A stretch of 62,249 nucleotides of DNA from Gammaproteobacteria bacterium (lineage in GTDB: Bacteria; Pseudomonadota; Gammaproteobacteria; Granulosicoccales; Granulosicoccaceae), in contig PDPU01000038.1 in NCBI GenBank assembly GCA_002746645.1, positions 1 through 62,249 of the forward strand. Direction: 5' to 3'. Positions 35,398 through 45,919 of the stretch are shown in pieces. Both the position numbers and the translations under genes were made by a program. A model generated the notes under the pieces. The model saw nothing but the letters and a program-made list of their open reading frames with translations. It did no database searches and had not been told where the DNA came from. Numbering within the stretch: position 1 is the first letter of the stretch; every line of letters begins with the position of its first letter.

Positions 35398-36384
35398 CTA
35401 GCCGAACTGTGCCTGCATCGCCGTCACGAAGCGGCCGAGGTCGCTCTCCGGCAGGCGGTTGATGCCGGCGGCCGCCTTGCGACCACCACCCGTGTCGAAG
35501 CGGCGGCAGAGTTCATCGGCACCTTCGCGGTGGTTCAGCGGTGCGCGCACGCTGACGAGGAAATGATCGTCGCCAAGGTCGCTCAGGATGGCGTGAGCAC
35601 GATCGGGAGCCGCCTGAGCGAGCGCGTTGGCATGCACACCGGAGACGCGGCGCGCGAAGGCGGCGTTCGGCAGGAGGTAGACGGCAACCGCGTCGGTTTC
35701 GGTTTCCGGGTCGATGGCTGCCACCTTGCGGGTGTCGTCGTCGTAGCCGGCATCGAGCGCTGCGTAGGCGTCATCGTCGGCGATGAAGTCAAAGGGGTTT
35801 GCATACGGGCTCACGCGGCGATACAGCTCGGCGGGGTCGAAGTGCAGGTCGTCGATGCTGCTGCCGTAGCCGTTGTAGTTCAGGAGTATGCCGAGACGCC
35901 GGAGTGCCGCGATCTGCCCGGCATCGAGCGCGAGCGGAGCCGCGGCGCGCTCGGCGCTGGCATCGAGGTTGTCGCCGAAGGCGGCAGTCACGGCCCAGGG
36001 CAGGTGCGCACCGTCGAGGATGGCATTGACGATGAGCCCGGTGCAGATGTCGGCGGCGGTATCGATGTGGCTGTCGAGAAGCGGGCTTGCGGGAAGCTCT
36101 CCGGCGAAGTGGTGATCGGCATAGAACACGGCCACTTCTCGGTCGAGCAGTGCCTGCACCGCATCGCGGTTCCTGTCGAAGGACACATCCAGCACGGTGG
36201 CACTGTCGCCGGCCGTGGCATCGATGCGGGCAACCAGGTTGATGTCACGCTTGACGCCGGTGACAAGCACGCTTTCACGCGGTTCCGCAAGGCGGAGCTG
36301 ATGCAATGAGCAGATGCCGTCGGCATCACCGTTGAAGGCGTCGTAGTGGGTCATGGTGGTGTTCGCGTTTCCGGGAAGGGCCAT
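35398..36384 (-). CDS. DHH-family phosphoesterase
   Basis: A 328-residue DHH/DHHA1-type protein. Metal-binding motifs are DAFNGDADGICS (motif I), LDVSFDRN (II), YADHHFAG (III, the DHH motif) and HIDTAADICTGLIVN (IV); the C-terminal DHHA1 region ends in FDTGGGRKAAAGINRLPE. Such enzymes hydrolyse phosphodiesters, including oligoribonucleotides and cyclic or short dinucleotides; the substrate is not decided here. The ATG at 36384 overlaps the pyrD stop by one base (TGATG); an internal ATG at 36354 (MTHYDAFN) is an alternative. Confidence 0.85.
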   Translation of the reverse strand: MALPGNANTTMTHYDAFNGDADGICSLHQLRLAEPRESVLVTGVKRDINLVARIDATAGDSATVLDVSFDRNRDAVQALLDREVAVFYADHHFAGELPASPLLDSHIDTAADICTGLIVNAILDGAHLPWAVTAAFGDNLDASAERAAAPLALDAGQIAALRRLGILLNYNGYGSSIDDLHFDPAELYRRVSPYANPFDFIADDDAYAALDAGYDDDTRKVAAIDPETETDAVAVYLLPNAAFARRVSGVHANALAQAAPDRAHAILSDLGDDHFLVSVRAPLNHREGADELCRRFDTGGGRKAAAGINRLPESDLGRFVTAMQAQFG

Positions 36385-37436
36385 CAGGACGGCTTGACGT
36401 CATCGGCGAGGGCGCTCGTCGCTCTGACGGCTGCGCGTACCAGTGCGGGGCCATGGTAGATGAAACCGGTGTAGATCTGTACAAGCTGCGCGCCAAGTTC
36501 GATCTTGTTTGCCGCCGCTGCGCCCGAGTCGATGCCGCCCACGCCGATGACAGGCACCTCACCGTCAAGTCGTTCGAGGGTGGCCGCGAGGCGCGAGTCG
36601 GCCAGCGGCCTTAGCGGTGCGCCGCTCAGACCACCGGCTTCGCCGGCGTGGACGTGCGGCTCCACGGACGCGCGTTCGAGCGTGGTGTTGCCGACGATCA
36701 TGCCGTCGAGGGCGAGCGCCCTTGCCACGTTGCAGATGCCGTCGAGCTGGACATCGCTCACGTCCGGGGCGATCTTGACCAGCAACGGCACCTCGCGCGC
36801 ATGCTTCGCCGCGAGCAGCGCCTGCTGTTCGCGGAGTTCGCCAAGCAGCGCGCGCAGCGGTTCTTCATCCTGCAAGGCGCGCAGATTCTTCGTGTTGGGC
36901 GAAGAGATGTTGACGGTGACGTAATCGGCCACCGGAAACACCCGTTCGAGACAGTGGCGGTAGTCGTCGAGCGCGTTCTCGATGGGCGTGGTGGCGTTCT
37001 TGCCGATGTTGATGCCGAGGACACCCTTGTATTGTCGCTTTTCGGCATTGGCCACGAGATGCGCGACCCCCTTGTTGTTGAAACCCATGCGGTTGATCAG
37101 GGCGCCGTACTGTTCGAGCCGGAACAGCCGTGGTTTCGGGTTTCCGTCCTGCGGTTTCGGCGTGATGGTGCCGATCTCGATGTGCCCGAAGCCGAGCGCA
37201 CCGAGTGCGTCGATGTGGTCACCGTTCTTGTCGAGCCCCGCGGCCAGACCGACGGCGTTGGCGAAGTCGAGCCCGAATGCCGATACCGCCTTGTCGGGGC
37301 GTGGCTCCGTTGGCTCGAACCAGCGCCGCAGCCAGGGCTGTTCGAGCGCGGACAGGGCCAGGGCGTGCGAGCGCTCGGGTTCGAGCGAGAACAGGAGTTT
37401 CCTGAGGAGCGGAAAGAGGTGATCGGTCGGTGTCAT
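36384..37436 (-). CDS. pyrD: Dihydroorotate dehydrogenase (quinone), class 2
   Basis: A 350-residue FMN enzyme of pyrimidine synthesis, oxidising dihydroorotate with membrane quinone. The N-terminal hydrophobic helices (LFPLLRKLLFSLEPERSHAL) that dock on the membrane mark class 2. Core motifs are AVGLAAGLDKNGDHIDALGA, GHIEIGTITPKPQDGNPKPR, NRMGFNNKG, the catalytic loop VNISSPNTKNLR and IGVGGIDSG. The start at 37436 (MTPTDHLFPLL) gives the usual length; a more upstream ATG at 37475 is possible. It is divergent from holA and coupled to the DHH gene. Confidence 0.95.
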   Translation of the reverse strand: MTPTDHLFPLLRKLLFSLEPERSHALALSALEQPWLRRWFEPTEPRPDKAVSAFGLDFANAVGLAAGLDKNGDHIDALGALGFGHIEIGTITPKPQDGNPKPRLFRLEQYGALINRMGFNNKGVAHLVANAEKRQYKGVLGINIGKNATTPIENALDDYRHCLERVFPVADYVTVNISSPNTKNLRALQDEEPLRALLGELREQQALLAAKHAREVPLLVKIAPDVSDVQLDGICNVARALALDGMIVGNTTLERASVEPHVHAGEAGGLSGAPLRPLADSRLAATLERLDGEVPVIGVGGIDSGAAAANKIELGAQLVQIYTGFIYHGPALVRAAVRATSALADDVKPS

Positions 37437-37530
37437 GAGAAAGAGGGCAGGCGCGTTGGGTCGGGCGTCCGTCATGCTAGCGCAAGGCGTTCCATGAGAG
37501 ACTGGCATTGGCCGCAGTCTCCGGAACTTC

Positions 37531-38583
37531 ATGAAACTCTATTTCGACAAACTCGCCGCCCATCTCGCCAGATCCCCCTTTTCGCTGTACCTGATTCACG
37601 GCGATGAGCCATGGCAACTCATGCAGGCGGCTGATCGTCTGCGTGCCCACGCGCGCGCGCAGGGACATGAAGAACGCGAAGTCATCATCGTCAACGAGGA
37701 CGCCGACTGGGAGCGGTTTTCCGAATCGGCCGCGAGCCTCTCGCTGTTCGCCGAGCGGCGTATCCTCGACCTGCGTATTCCGAACGGCAAGCCCGGGCGC
37801 AAGGGCGGAGAGGCGCTCAAGGCCTTCGCCGAGAACCCGCCCGCCGACATCTTCCTGCTCATCCAGAGCGCGAAGCTCGATGGCAGTGCGACGCGCGCGG
37901 CCTGGTTCAAGGCAGTTGACAAGGCCGGTGGGGTCGTGGCGCTTTGGCCACTGCCGCACGATCAATTGCCCGCGTGGCTGGATCGGCGGCTCCGGGACAA
38001 GGGGCTCGTGCCGGACGCCGAGGCCCTGCGTCTGCTCGCCGAACGTGTGGAAGGCAATCTGCTCGCGGCCGATCAGGAAATCGAGCGGCTGTCGCTGCTC
38101 TGCGACTCCGGGCCTCTGGGCGCGCGTGAGGTGCTCGATACCGTGTCGAACAGTGCCCGCTATTCACCGGGCGATCTTGCGGATGCCGCTCTCACGGGGG
38201 ATCCGGCGCGAGCGCTGCGCGTGCTCGAAGGGTTGCTGCAGGAGGGTGTGGCCGAAACTCTCCTGCTCTGGACCCTCGCGCAGGATATTCGCGCCGCAGC
38301 GCGCACGGCCGAGGCAGTCGCCGAAGGCGTGCCGATGGAACGGGCCATGCAGGCGGCCGGGGTGTGGAAGAGCCGTTATCGTCATCTTGCCAGGGCCGTG
38401 CCGCGGCATCCGGCCGGCGTATGGCTGGCGATGCTTTCGATGACCTCGCACATCGACCGCCAGATCAAGGGTCAGGCGGCAGGCTCGGTGCCCGACGCGC
38501 TCGCAACGCTGGTTGCCACGCTCGCAGGCCGTGATGCGGCCCTGTTGCAGCCGGCGCGAATTGGGCGAGAATATGCCTTCTGA
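37531..38583 (+). CDS. holA: DNA polymerase III delta subunit
   Basis: A 350-residue clamp-loader subunit that opens the beta sliding clamp. It has the family start FSLYLIHGDEPWQLMQAADR, then SLSLFAERRILDLRIPNGKP, QDQLPAWLDRRL-like region (HDQLPAWLDRRLRDKGLVPD), NLLAADQEIERLSLL and the C-terminal collar domain ARALRVLEGLLQEGVAETLL. Usual neighbours lptE and leuS are not visible here. It lies 24 bp before asnS and probably shares its transcript. Confidence 0.94.
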   Translation: MKLYFDKLAAHLARSPFSLYLIHGDEPWQLMQAADRLRAHARAQGHEEREVIIVNEDADWERFSESAASLSLFAERRILDLRIPNGKPGRKGGEALKAFAENPPADIFLLIQSAKLDGSATRAAWFKAVDKAGGVVALWPLPHDQLPAWLDRRLRDKGLVPDAEALRLLAERVEGNLLAADQEIERLSLLCDSGPLGAREVLDTVSNSARYSPGDLADAALTGDPARALRVLEGLLQEGVAETLLLWTLAQDIRAAARTAEAVAEGVPMERAMQAAGVWKSRYRHLARAVPRHPAGVWLAMLSMTSHIDRQIKGQAAGSVPDALATLVATLAGRDAALLQPARIGREYAF

Positions 38584-38607
38584 ACACCGCAGACCATTCC
38601 CTCTTCC

Positions 38608-40002
<1,395 letters not shown>

Positions 40003-40121
40003 GGCGCGGTGGTTCGGCAGGCACATGGGGCAAGCGTGCCGGGGCGAGTGTCGGCAAGCCGGCCCCGGGGTCGTGTCAGAGGCCGGTTTCGGGGGGCGAC
40101 GTCAGCGCAGGTGTCAAGGAG

Positions 40122-40150
40122 TTGCCACCCACTCGACAAGCCGCTATGCT
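40122..40150 (+). promoter_or_regulatory. Candidate sigma-70 promoter of the pilin-like gene
   Basis: TTGCCA at 40122-40127 and TATGCT at 40145-40150, spaced 17 bp, with about 120 bp of leader before the pilin-like ATG. Good hexamers and spacing; no sigma-54 site was seen. A GC-rich hairpin (40039-40068) just upstream could terminate asnS but lacks a T-run. Confidence 0.5.
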
Positions 40151-40275
40151 TGCGGCAATGTCCGTGACAAGGGGGTACGCGCTCGGAACGACGAGCTGTG
40201 GTGCCCGGCACAGATCATTTTTGGCAATGGATGCCGACGGCCCTTCGCATGGGGCGATGAACAGGAGAATGTGCA

Positions 40276-40935
40276 ATGACTCAGGTCGCAAACGACCAAT
40301 CGGGTTTCACCCTCGTTGAACTTGCCGTGGTGATGGTCATCATCGGGCTGATTCTCGGCGGTGTCTGGAAGGGGCAGGAACTGATCGACAGCGCTCGGGT
40401 GCGTTCACTCTCGAACGAAGTGTCGGGCATCCGCGCGGCGTGGCTTTCGTTCCAGGAACGCTATCGTTCCATCCCGGGTGACTTCTCGGGCTCGGGCACT
40501 CAGATCGACAGCGCGGCTCGTCCGGGGAACGGCAATGGCCGCATCGACGGCAACAGCGAACGTGCCGGCGTCTGGCAGCAGCTTTCGCTGGCCGGGTTCA
40601 TCAGCGGCAGCTTCGATGGCGCGACCGGCAATGTGGGTTCGGCCACCGACACGCAATGCAGCCCGGGTACCTGTCCGCAGAATCCCTTCAACGGTTACTA
40701 CAAGTTCAGCTACAGTGCGCAGGCAGCCGATGCCGCGAGCGCAGCGCACGAGTTCTTTACCGGCGAGCACATCCCCGTCGACATCATTGCCCAGCTCGAT
40801 GCGCGCATCGACGACGGCAAGCCATCCACGGGGCGCTTTCGCGTTCACCGTGACTACCTCCGCGCCTGCACGCGCAACGGCGAATGGGATATCTCGTCCG
40901 GCAATGCCAATTGCGCGGGCGTACTGAGAGACTAG
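40276..40935 (+). CDS. Type IV pilin-like (pseudopilin/minor pilin) protein
   Basis: A 219-residue prepilin. A ten-residue leader ends in Gly, then FTLVELAVVMVIIGLILGGV with Glu at position +5, the PilD cleavage/methylation signature. Residues 35-70 continue the alpha helix (SLSNEVSGIRAAWLSFQERY). The globular part contains paired cysteines (SPGTCPQN; ACTRNGEWD; NCAG). AGGAG sits 9 nt upstream of the ATG. It is a lone gene, not in a pil operon, followed by cell-envelope glycan genes. It could be a minor pilin or a type II secretion-like pseudopilin. Confidence 0.88.
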   Translation: MTQVANDQSGFTLVELAVVMVIIGLILGGVWKGQELIDSARVRSLSNEVSGIRAAWLSFQERYRSIPGDFSGSGTQIDSAARPGNGNGRIDGNSERAGVWQQLSLAGFISGSFDGATGNVGSATDTQCSPGTCPQNPFNGYYKFSYSAQAADAASAAHEFFTGEHIPVDIIAQLDARIDDGKPSTGRFRVHRDYLRACTRNGEWDISSGNANCAGVLRD

Positions 40936-40952
40936 GGCGTACTGAGAGACCA
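40917..40952 (+). repeat. 18-bp tandem duplication over the pilin stop codon
   Basis: The 18-bp unit gggcgtactgagagacta at 40917-40934 is repeated with one change at 40935-40952. The stop (TAG 40933-40935) straddles the copy junction, and the second copy has CAG at the matching place. The unit is a multiple of three. Confidence 0.85.
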
Positions 40953-41017
40953 GGGCCTACCGGATGCACGGACTCCGGTTGCGCAACGACTGACAGAAAC
41001 AGGTACCAAACGACATC

Positions 41018-42199
41018 ATGCAGGACACCCCCGGAAAGAATCACGATCGGCTGCGCGTTCAGTTCTTCATCGGCACCCGACCCGAATGCATCAAGCTCAG
41101 CCCGCTGGTGGCCGAACTCGAACGTCGGCACGACGACTTCGAAGTGTCGGTGTGCCTGACGTCGCAGCATCGCGAGATGCTGCAGCAAGCCCTCGAGTGG
41201 TTTCCGATCCGGGTGGATCATGATCTCGATGTCATGACCGAAGGTCAGCATCTTGTCGATCTGCAGGCGCGCATTCTCATGCGATCGCGCGGTGTCATCG
41301 AAGATTTCCGGCCAGACTGGGTGGTGGTGCAGGGGGATACCACCACGGCACTGTCGGCAGCGATGGCAGCCACCTGGCTGCAGGTACCGGTGGCGCACGT
41401 GGAGGCAGGTCTCCGCACCGGCAACCGCATGGCACCCTGGCCCGAGGAACTGAACCGGAGCCTGATCGGACGCATGGCGCTTCTGCATCTGGCTCCTACC
41501 GAGGCCAATGCCGATGCGCTTCGGCACGAGGCAGTGGAGGGGGCGATCGACGTCGTGGGCAACACCGTCATCGATGCGTTGCTCGATATTCGCGAGAGGC
41601 TGCGAAGCAACGAGGAACTTCGTGGCGAAACGGAGGAGCGCCTGCAGGCGCTCGGGCTGGCACTGGATGCACGCCGGCTCATGCTCGTGACCGGGCACCG
41701 TCGCGAGAGTTTCGGCGAAGGCTTCCGGCAGATATGCCAGGCATTGAAGGCCATTGCGCTCGGCCATCCCGAACTGCATGTCGTCTATGCCGTGCATCTG
41801 AATCCGCAAGTGCACGATCTCGTGCATCGTGAACTCGAAGGCCTCGACAACGTGACCCTGCTGCCACCGCTCGATTATGCCGCGTTCGTCTATCTCATGG
41901 ATCGCAGCTACCTGATCCTGTCGGATTCGGGTGGCGTGCAGGAAGAAGCACCATCGCTTGACCGGCCGGTGCTGGTCATGCGCGAAACCACCGAGCGCCA
42001 GGAAGCGGTGGATGCCGGCGCCGTGCGCCTGGTCGGCACCGGGAAGGAGCGCATCGTTGCCGCCGTCGATGAGCTTCTTGGCGATGAAGCGCAGTACCGA
42101 CGCATGGCCTCTGCCCGCAATCCCTTCGGTGACGGCACTGCCTCGGCGCAGATCGCCGAGTGTCTGCTACGCGAACGACACCGAAGAGAACCCGAGTGA
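41018..42199 (+). CDS. wecB: UDP-N-acetylglucosamine 2-epimerase (non-hydrolysing)
   Basis: A 393-residue GT-B-fold epimerase interconverting UDP-GlcNAc and UDP-ManNAc. Family motifs: FFIGTRPECIKLSPLVAEL, GDTTTALSAAMAA, VAHVEAGLRTGNRMAPWPEE, VTGHRRESFGEGF, and SDSGGVQEEAPSLDRPVLVM followed by RETTERQEAVDAG. Usual length. It precedes a glycosyltransferase, with its last bases overlapping the likely GTG start, implying a shared surface-glycan pathway. Its symbol follows E. coli wecB; naming within polysaccharide clusters varies. Confidence 0.93.
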   Translation: MQDTPGKNHDRLRVQFFIGTRPECIKLSPLVAELERRHDDFEVSVCLTSQHREMLQQALEWFPIRVDHDLDVMTEGQHLVDLQARILMRSRGVIEDFRPDWVVVQGDTTTALSAAMAATWLQVPVAHVEAGLRTGNRMAPWPEELNRSLIGRMALLHLAPTEANADALRHEAVEGAIDVVGNTVIDALLDIRERLRSNEELRGETEERLQALGLALDARRLMLVTGHRRESFGEGFRQICQALKAIALGHPELHVVYAVHLNPQVHDLVHRELEGLDNVTLLPPLDYAAFVYLMDRSYLILSDSGGVQEEAPSLDRPVLVMRETTERQEAVDAGAVRLVGTGKERIVAAVDELLGDEAQYRRMASARNPFGDGTASAQIAECLLRERHRREPE

Positions 42200-43149
42200 G
42201 CGATCGACGCAGACGCTCACGGCCGCAGAAAACACCCGCGCAAGCCGTGGCCTGGTGGTGGCAGACTCGCGTGAAGCCGCTCTGGAGCGTGAAGCTGCCG
42301 GCACTGCTAGGCAGTATGGGAACGGCTTCCGGCGCAGCGGCGCAGCGCGGCAGCTTCGAGTTCGGCAACGACGCTGGTGCACTCGCAACACCTGAAGGCA
42401 ATGACGGCATCACCGCCATCCTGACCCTGTACCGGCGCGGCGAATACTTGCCACAGCAGATCAGGGCACTGCGTGAACAGAGCGTGCCACCGGAGGAGAT
42501 CTGGGTCTGGTGCAACAGCAGTGACAAGCTCATTGCCGACGTGTCGCACCTTGCCGATCGTGTCATCGTCAGCAACAGCAACTGGAAATTCTGGGGCCGC
42601 TTCGCGCTCGCCAGCCTCGCCCGCACCGAATACGTCTGCCTGTTCGATGACGACATCCTGCCGCAGCCGGAGTGGCTGGCAAACTGTCTCGACAGCTACG
42701 CGAATGGACATGAGGGCATTCTCGGCGGATCCGGTGTGTTGCTCGAGCCTGAAGGTGGTTACTCCTCGAGGGTGAAGGTGGGCTGGAACGGCAACCATCT
42801 CGATACCATCGCCGAAGTCGATCTGGTCGGCCACGCCTGGTTCTTCAGAAAGCGCTGGCTGAAGTACATGTGGTTCGAGGAACCGCTATCGTGGGAGAAC
42901 GGCGAAGACATCCACTTCAGCTACATGGCCCTGAAGCACGGCGGCTTGTCCACGCTGGTGCCGCCGCATCCCGATGCGTACCCGGAACGCTGGAGTTGTC
43001 GGCCCGATTTCGGCAAGGCCGTCGGCCGCAGGAATGCCGCCACCTACAAGTCGAGCGGCCATCATGCGGTGCGCGACGATATCGTCAGGCACTACCGCGA
43101 AGACGGCTGGCAGGTGGTGGCACAGCGTGAAGGTTCGTCAGGCACCTGA
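42196..43149 (+). CDS. Glycosyltransferase, GT2-like
   Basis: About 317 residues from a GTG overlapping the wecB stop (GTGA). The N-terminus is basic with a Trp-rich stretch (AVAWWWQTRVKPLWSVKLPA) that could associate with membrane. The GT-A core runs from DGITAILTLYRRGEYLPQQI through the acidic metal-site motif CLFDDDILPQPEWL, then GGSGVLLEPEGGYSS and FFRKRWLKYMWFEEPLSWEN followed by GEDIHFSYMALKHGG. It would transfer a sugar, possibly ManNAc-derived given its neighbour, to a lipid carrier or protein; acceptor unknown. Confidence 0.8.
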   Translation: MSDRRRRSRPQKTPAQAVAWWWQTRVKPLWSVKLPALLGSMGTASGAAAQRGSFEFGNDAGALATPEGNDGITAILTLYRRGEYLPQQIRALREQSVPPEEIWVWCNSSDKLIADVSHLADRVIVSNSNWKFWGRFALASLARTEYVCLFDDDILPQPEWLANCLDSYANGHEGILGGSGVLLEPEGGYSSRVKVGWNGNHLDTIAEVDLVGHAWFFRKRWLKYMWFEEPLSWENGEDIHFSYMALKHGGLSTLVPPHPDAYPERWSCRPDFGKAVGRRNAATYKSSGHHAVRDDIVRHYREDGWQVVAQREGSSGT

Positions 43150-43156
43150 TGGTGCC

Positions 43157-44071
43157 TCAGGCGTTTTCCGTCGCGTCCGATCGATTGTCGGTACGCCGAC
43201 GAATGCTGCGACGGAGGGCACTGACCCCGGACGCTTGCGTGTACCGCCCCTTGTCTTCATGACGGATGCGGTAAAGCGACTCCACGTTCACGGGTTCGCC
43301 CTGATCACCGATGAGGTTCCGGAAGGCGGTGTCTTCGAAGGTCTTGCGCCAGGCTGCGGTGGGTGTCTGGTAGGGTCGGATGTTGCCGCAGTATCCGCTC
43401 CGACGACACACGTCTCCATGCACGATCTGGAAGGCGCCCTTGGCCTTCGCGATGGGGTTCGGGATGAAAAGACTCGTGTCGATATCGACGGGCAGGTGTT
43501 CGGGCTCGCCACGGTGCAGCCAGGGATGATCGGCGGGCAGCAGTTCGGCGGTGATGAACTCACCGGCAGGGAAGACGAGCCTCGCGCGTCTGCCCGCGAG
43601 TGCCTCGGCCAGGGAGTCGAGGCAGTTGTCGTGGAAGATGAGGTCGCAGTCGGTGAACCAGACCCATTCGGCCCGGGTGCGCGTGGCGGCATCATGGCGA
43701 CCGATGGCGCGGCGCATGAGTTGTTCGCGTGGCAACTCGCGCCATTGCCAGTTGATGCCGCTGGCCCTTTGCGACTCGCGTGCTTCGAGCGCGTCGATCA
43801 GTGCGCGCGTACCGGCATCTTCGGCGGCGTGATAGAGCGTGTAGGTCAGCGAAACCTTGCCGGGTGTGTGGTTCAGGAGCGAACTCAGCTGGTAGGTCCA
43901 GAGGTGTGAGTATTGCCAGCAATGCGCAACGATCTCGAGCTTCAGGGGCAGGCCTGAAGGCTCGAGTTCGTTGACGGGGGGAGGTGGCGGGCCGAACCAG
44001 CTTGCCGGTAACAGGCGCCCGGCCACCTTGCTGTAGAAGAGGTTCTGAAACCAGATGACGCCCGGAGCCAT
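43157..44071 (-). CDS. Glycosyltransferase-like protein
   Basis: A 304-residue protein with a GT-A-like core: VAHCWQYSHLWTYQLSSLLN, then AEWVWFTDCDLIFHDNCLDS, where FTDCDLIF fits a D-x-D metal site, and KAKGAFQIVHGDVCRRSGYC, YQTPTAAWRKTFEDTAFRNL. An N-terminal stretch with five consecutive prolines (PPPPP) precedes the core. The family is not certain. It converges on the previous glycosyltransferase with 7 bp between stops, so it belongs to the same neighbourhood but a different transcript. Confidence 0.65.
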   Translation of the reverse strand: MAPGVIWFQNLFYSKVAGRLLPASWFGPPPPPVNELEPSGLPLKLEIVAHCWQYSHLWTYQLSSLLNHTPGKVSLTYTLYHAAEDAGTRALIDALEARESQRASGINWQWRELPREQLMRRAIGRHDAATRTRAEWVWFTDCDLIFHDNCLDSLAEALAGRRARLVFPAGEFITAELLPADHPWLHRGEPEHLPVDIDTSLFIPNPIAKAKGAFQIVHGDVCRRSGYCGNIRPYQTPTAAWRKTFEDTAFRNLIGDQGEPVNVESLYRIRHEDKGRYTQASGVSALRRSIRRRTDNRSDATENA

Positions 44072-44152
44072 GAGGACGACGTTCCTGATGGAAGCGCTTC
44101 AGTATACCCCGTGGCTTCGATGTGGTTCCGATCGGTCTTCCGTTGTGCCGAC

Positions 44153-45868
44153 TCAATACCAGTCGAAGCGGCAGACACTGAGGTCCGTGAACACGCCGTC
44201 ATCGATATCCGCGCATGTGAGGGCATTCTCCCAGAGGACCTTGTCTTCGAACTGCCGACCGCTGGTGTAGTCGGATACGTTGCGCGTCATGTTGAAGCCT
44301 TTTTCGGACAGGGCGCCATTCAGCACCATCTTGCCGTAAGGGCGCTTGCTGGCTTCGTCGACGCTGCCTGAATCCATGCTGACCAGACCATCGGTCAAGG
44401 TTTGCTCCGACAGATCGAAGATCAGGTTCGTGATGGCCACGGAGACAGCGCCAGCGGCAAGATTCGCGTCGGCCGCCTCGGTTACCTCGTTCTTCGACAT
44501 CGTGGGCTCCGGGCCCACCTCGTCGGGAGGGCTGTACGTGTAGGTGGCCTGGTGGCTGCTCTGGCTGATCGGCGACCAGAATTCGGGCCCTGAATAGTTT
44601 TCGGTCTCGTGCAGGACAAAGATGTCCGAGAGCGAGCCGGACCAACCAGCGTTACGCCGGTACTTGCCACTGAGGCTGCGCGCCCCATCGCCGGTTGTCA
44701 TCGACATGGCATCGAAGATGATCTGTTCACTGCGTCCCTGCCCGCCGCGTTGCATGAGTGAGGAGCCCTGGACGAACAACGAAGCCTTGCCTTCAAGGGT
44801 TCTGCTGCCGAGTATGCAGGCGTTGAAATCGAGCATCATCGAAGCCAGCGGCGCCTTGGTGGGATCATCCGGATCAGGTTTGCTGTAGTAGGCAACGGTA
44901 CGGGTCACGTCGCCACTGTCGCAGCTTCGCGTGCTGACGCGATCGTCCATCGAGGGAGAATCGAGTCCCGATTCCCACAGCATGTCGGCGCTGATCTGAC
45001 GTTTGTCCCAGAGCAGCAAGGCATCGAGAACCGATGTGATGAACGGGTTGAAGTGCTCGCCGCGTACCGCCGGCATCACGCTGGTGAGGTAGTTGTCGTA
45101 ACTGGCCAGGAGGCCGTTGGTTTCAGGGCCGGGTTCTTCAGGGCCCGGCATTTCGGGGTTCGGCTCCTCGGGGTTCGGCTCCTCGGGATTCGGCTCCTCG
45201 GGATTCGGCTCTTCGGGATTCGGCTCTTCGGGATTCGGCTCTTCGGGGTTCGGCGTTTCCCCGGACAGTTCGTAGTAGACGGTACTGGTGGTGTGCCAGT
45301 CCTGCCAGCCGGCCTTGCCGGCATCATTGCCGAGCACGTACTGGATGGAATAGTTGCCTGTTTCGACGGGTTGCCAGTTGGTGGTCGAGGCGTTGATGGA
45401 CGTCACGTACTTGCCGTCCCTGAGGACATTGATGCCGACCACGCCGTAACCTTTGCCGTTGTCCCAGCCAGCAGGGACAGCGTTCCACACCAGCATGCCG
45501 TTCTCGATGCGCGGTTCGGAAAGCTCGCCGGCACCGGCGCCTGTCTCCGGAGTGCCGACGAACACCATCCTGGAGTGCTCCCAGGTGGACCAGTCACTGC
45601 CTTTCACCGACACCAGAAAGTAACCATCGGCTTCCGGTGCCGTCCACGAGGTTGCGGTGGCAGCGAGCGTGGTGACGTAGCTGCCGTCATCGCGGTGGAC
45701 GTTGATCTTGTCGATGCCTGAAGCCGCCGGCCAGCTGATGGTGGATCCTTCGGCGCTCGGTTGCAGCGGAGCAGCATGGGTCGTCAGCGGTGCTGCCAGA
45801 CAGACAAGGGCGATGGGGGCGAGACGGAACCGCCGGCGGTGGCCGGCTGAAGTCGTGTATGAGGTCAT
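44153..45868 (-). CDS. Secreted protein with two Fn3-like modules, Pro-Glu repeat linker and unknown C-terminal domain (paralogue A)
   Basis: A 571-residue protein with signal peptide (RFRLAPIALVCLAAPLTTHA). Two related beta-sandwich modules follow, about residues 35-110 (STISWPAASGIDKINVHRDD) and 112-200 (GVVGINVLRDGKYVTSINAS), each carrying an INV.RDG.YVT core like a fibronectin-type repeat. Residues 200-240 are a PNPEE repeat. The C-terminal 330 residues (FNPFITSVLDALLLWDKRQI, VSTRSCDSGDVTRTVAYYSK, NYSGPEFWSPI, KRPYGKMVLNG) are not recognised. AAGGAA precedes the ATG. The downstream-lying paralogue B is clearly homologous throughout. Role unknown; secretion is well supported. Confidence 0.75.
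   Translation of the reverse strand: MTSYTTSAGHRRRFRLAPIALVCLAAPLTTHAAPLQPSAEGSTISWPAASGIDKINVHRDDGSYVTTLAATATSWTAPEADGYFLVSVKGSDWSTWEHSRMVFVGTPETGAGAGELSEPRIENGMLVWNAVPAGWDNGKGYGVVGINVLRDGKYVTSINASTTNWQPVETGNYSIQYVLGNDAGKAGWQDWHTTSTVYYELSGETPNPEEPNPEEPNPEEPNPEEPNPEEPNPEEPNPEMPGPEEPGPETNGLLASYDNYLTSVMPAVRGEHFNPFITSVLDALLLWDKRQISADMLWESGLDSPSMDDRVSTRSCDSGDVTRTVAYYSKPDPDDPTKAPLASMMLDFNACILGSRTLEGKASLFVQGSSLMQRGGQGRSEQIIFDAMSMTTGDGARSLSGKYRRNAGWSGSLSDIFVLHETENYSGPEFWSPISQSSHQATYTYSPPDEVGPEPTMSKNEVTEAADANLAAGAVSVAITNLIFDLSEQTLTDGLVSMDSGSVDEASKRPYGKMVLNGALSEKGFNMTRNVSDYTSGRQFEDKVLWENALTCADIDDGVFTDLSVCRFDWY
45155..45259 (-). repeat. Seven 15-bp units encoding PNPEE in paralogue A
   Basis: Six near-identical 15-bp units (45155-45244) and a seventh, changed unit (45245-45259) encode NPEEP repeats, flanked by eroded copies (PEMPG, PEEPG). 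The unit keeps the frame. Paralogue B has no counterpart, so the array arose after the gene duplication. Confidence 0.9.
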
Positions 45869-45919
45869 GGCTTTTCCTTGGTTTGTGAACCTGACGGGGG
45901 GAAACGTCCTGCGCGCCAT

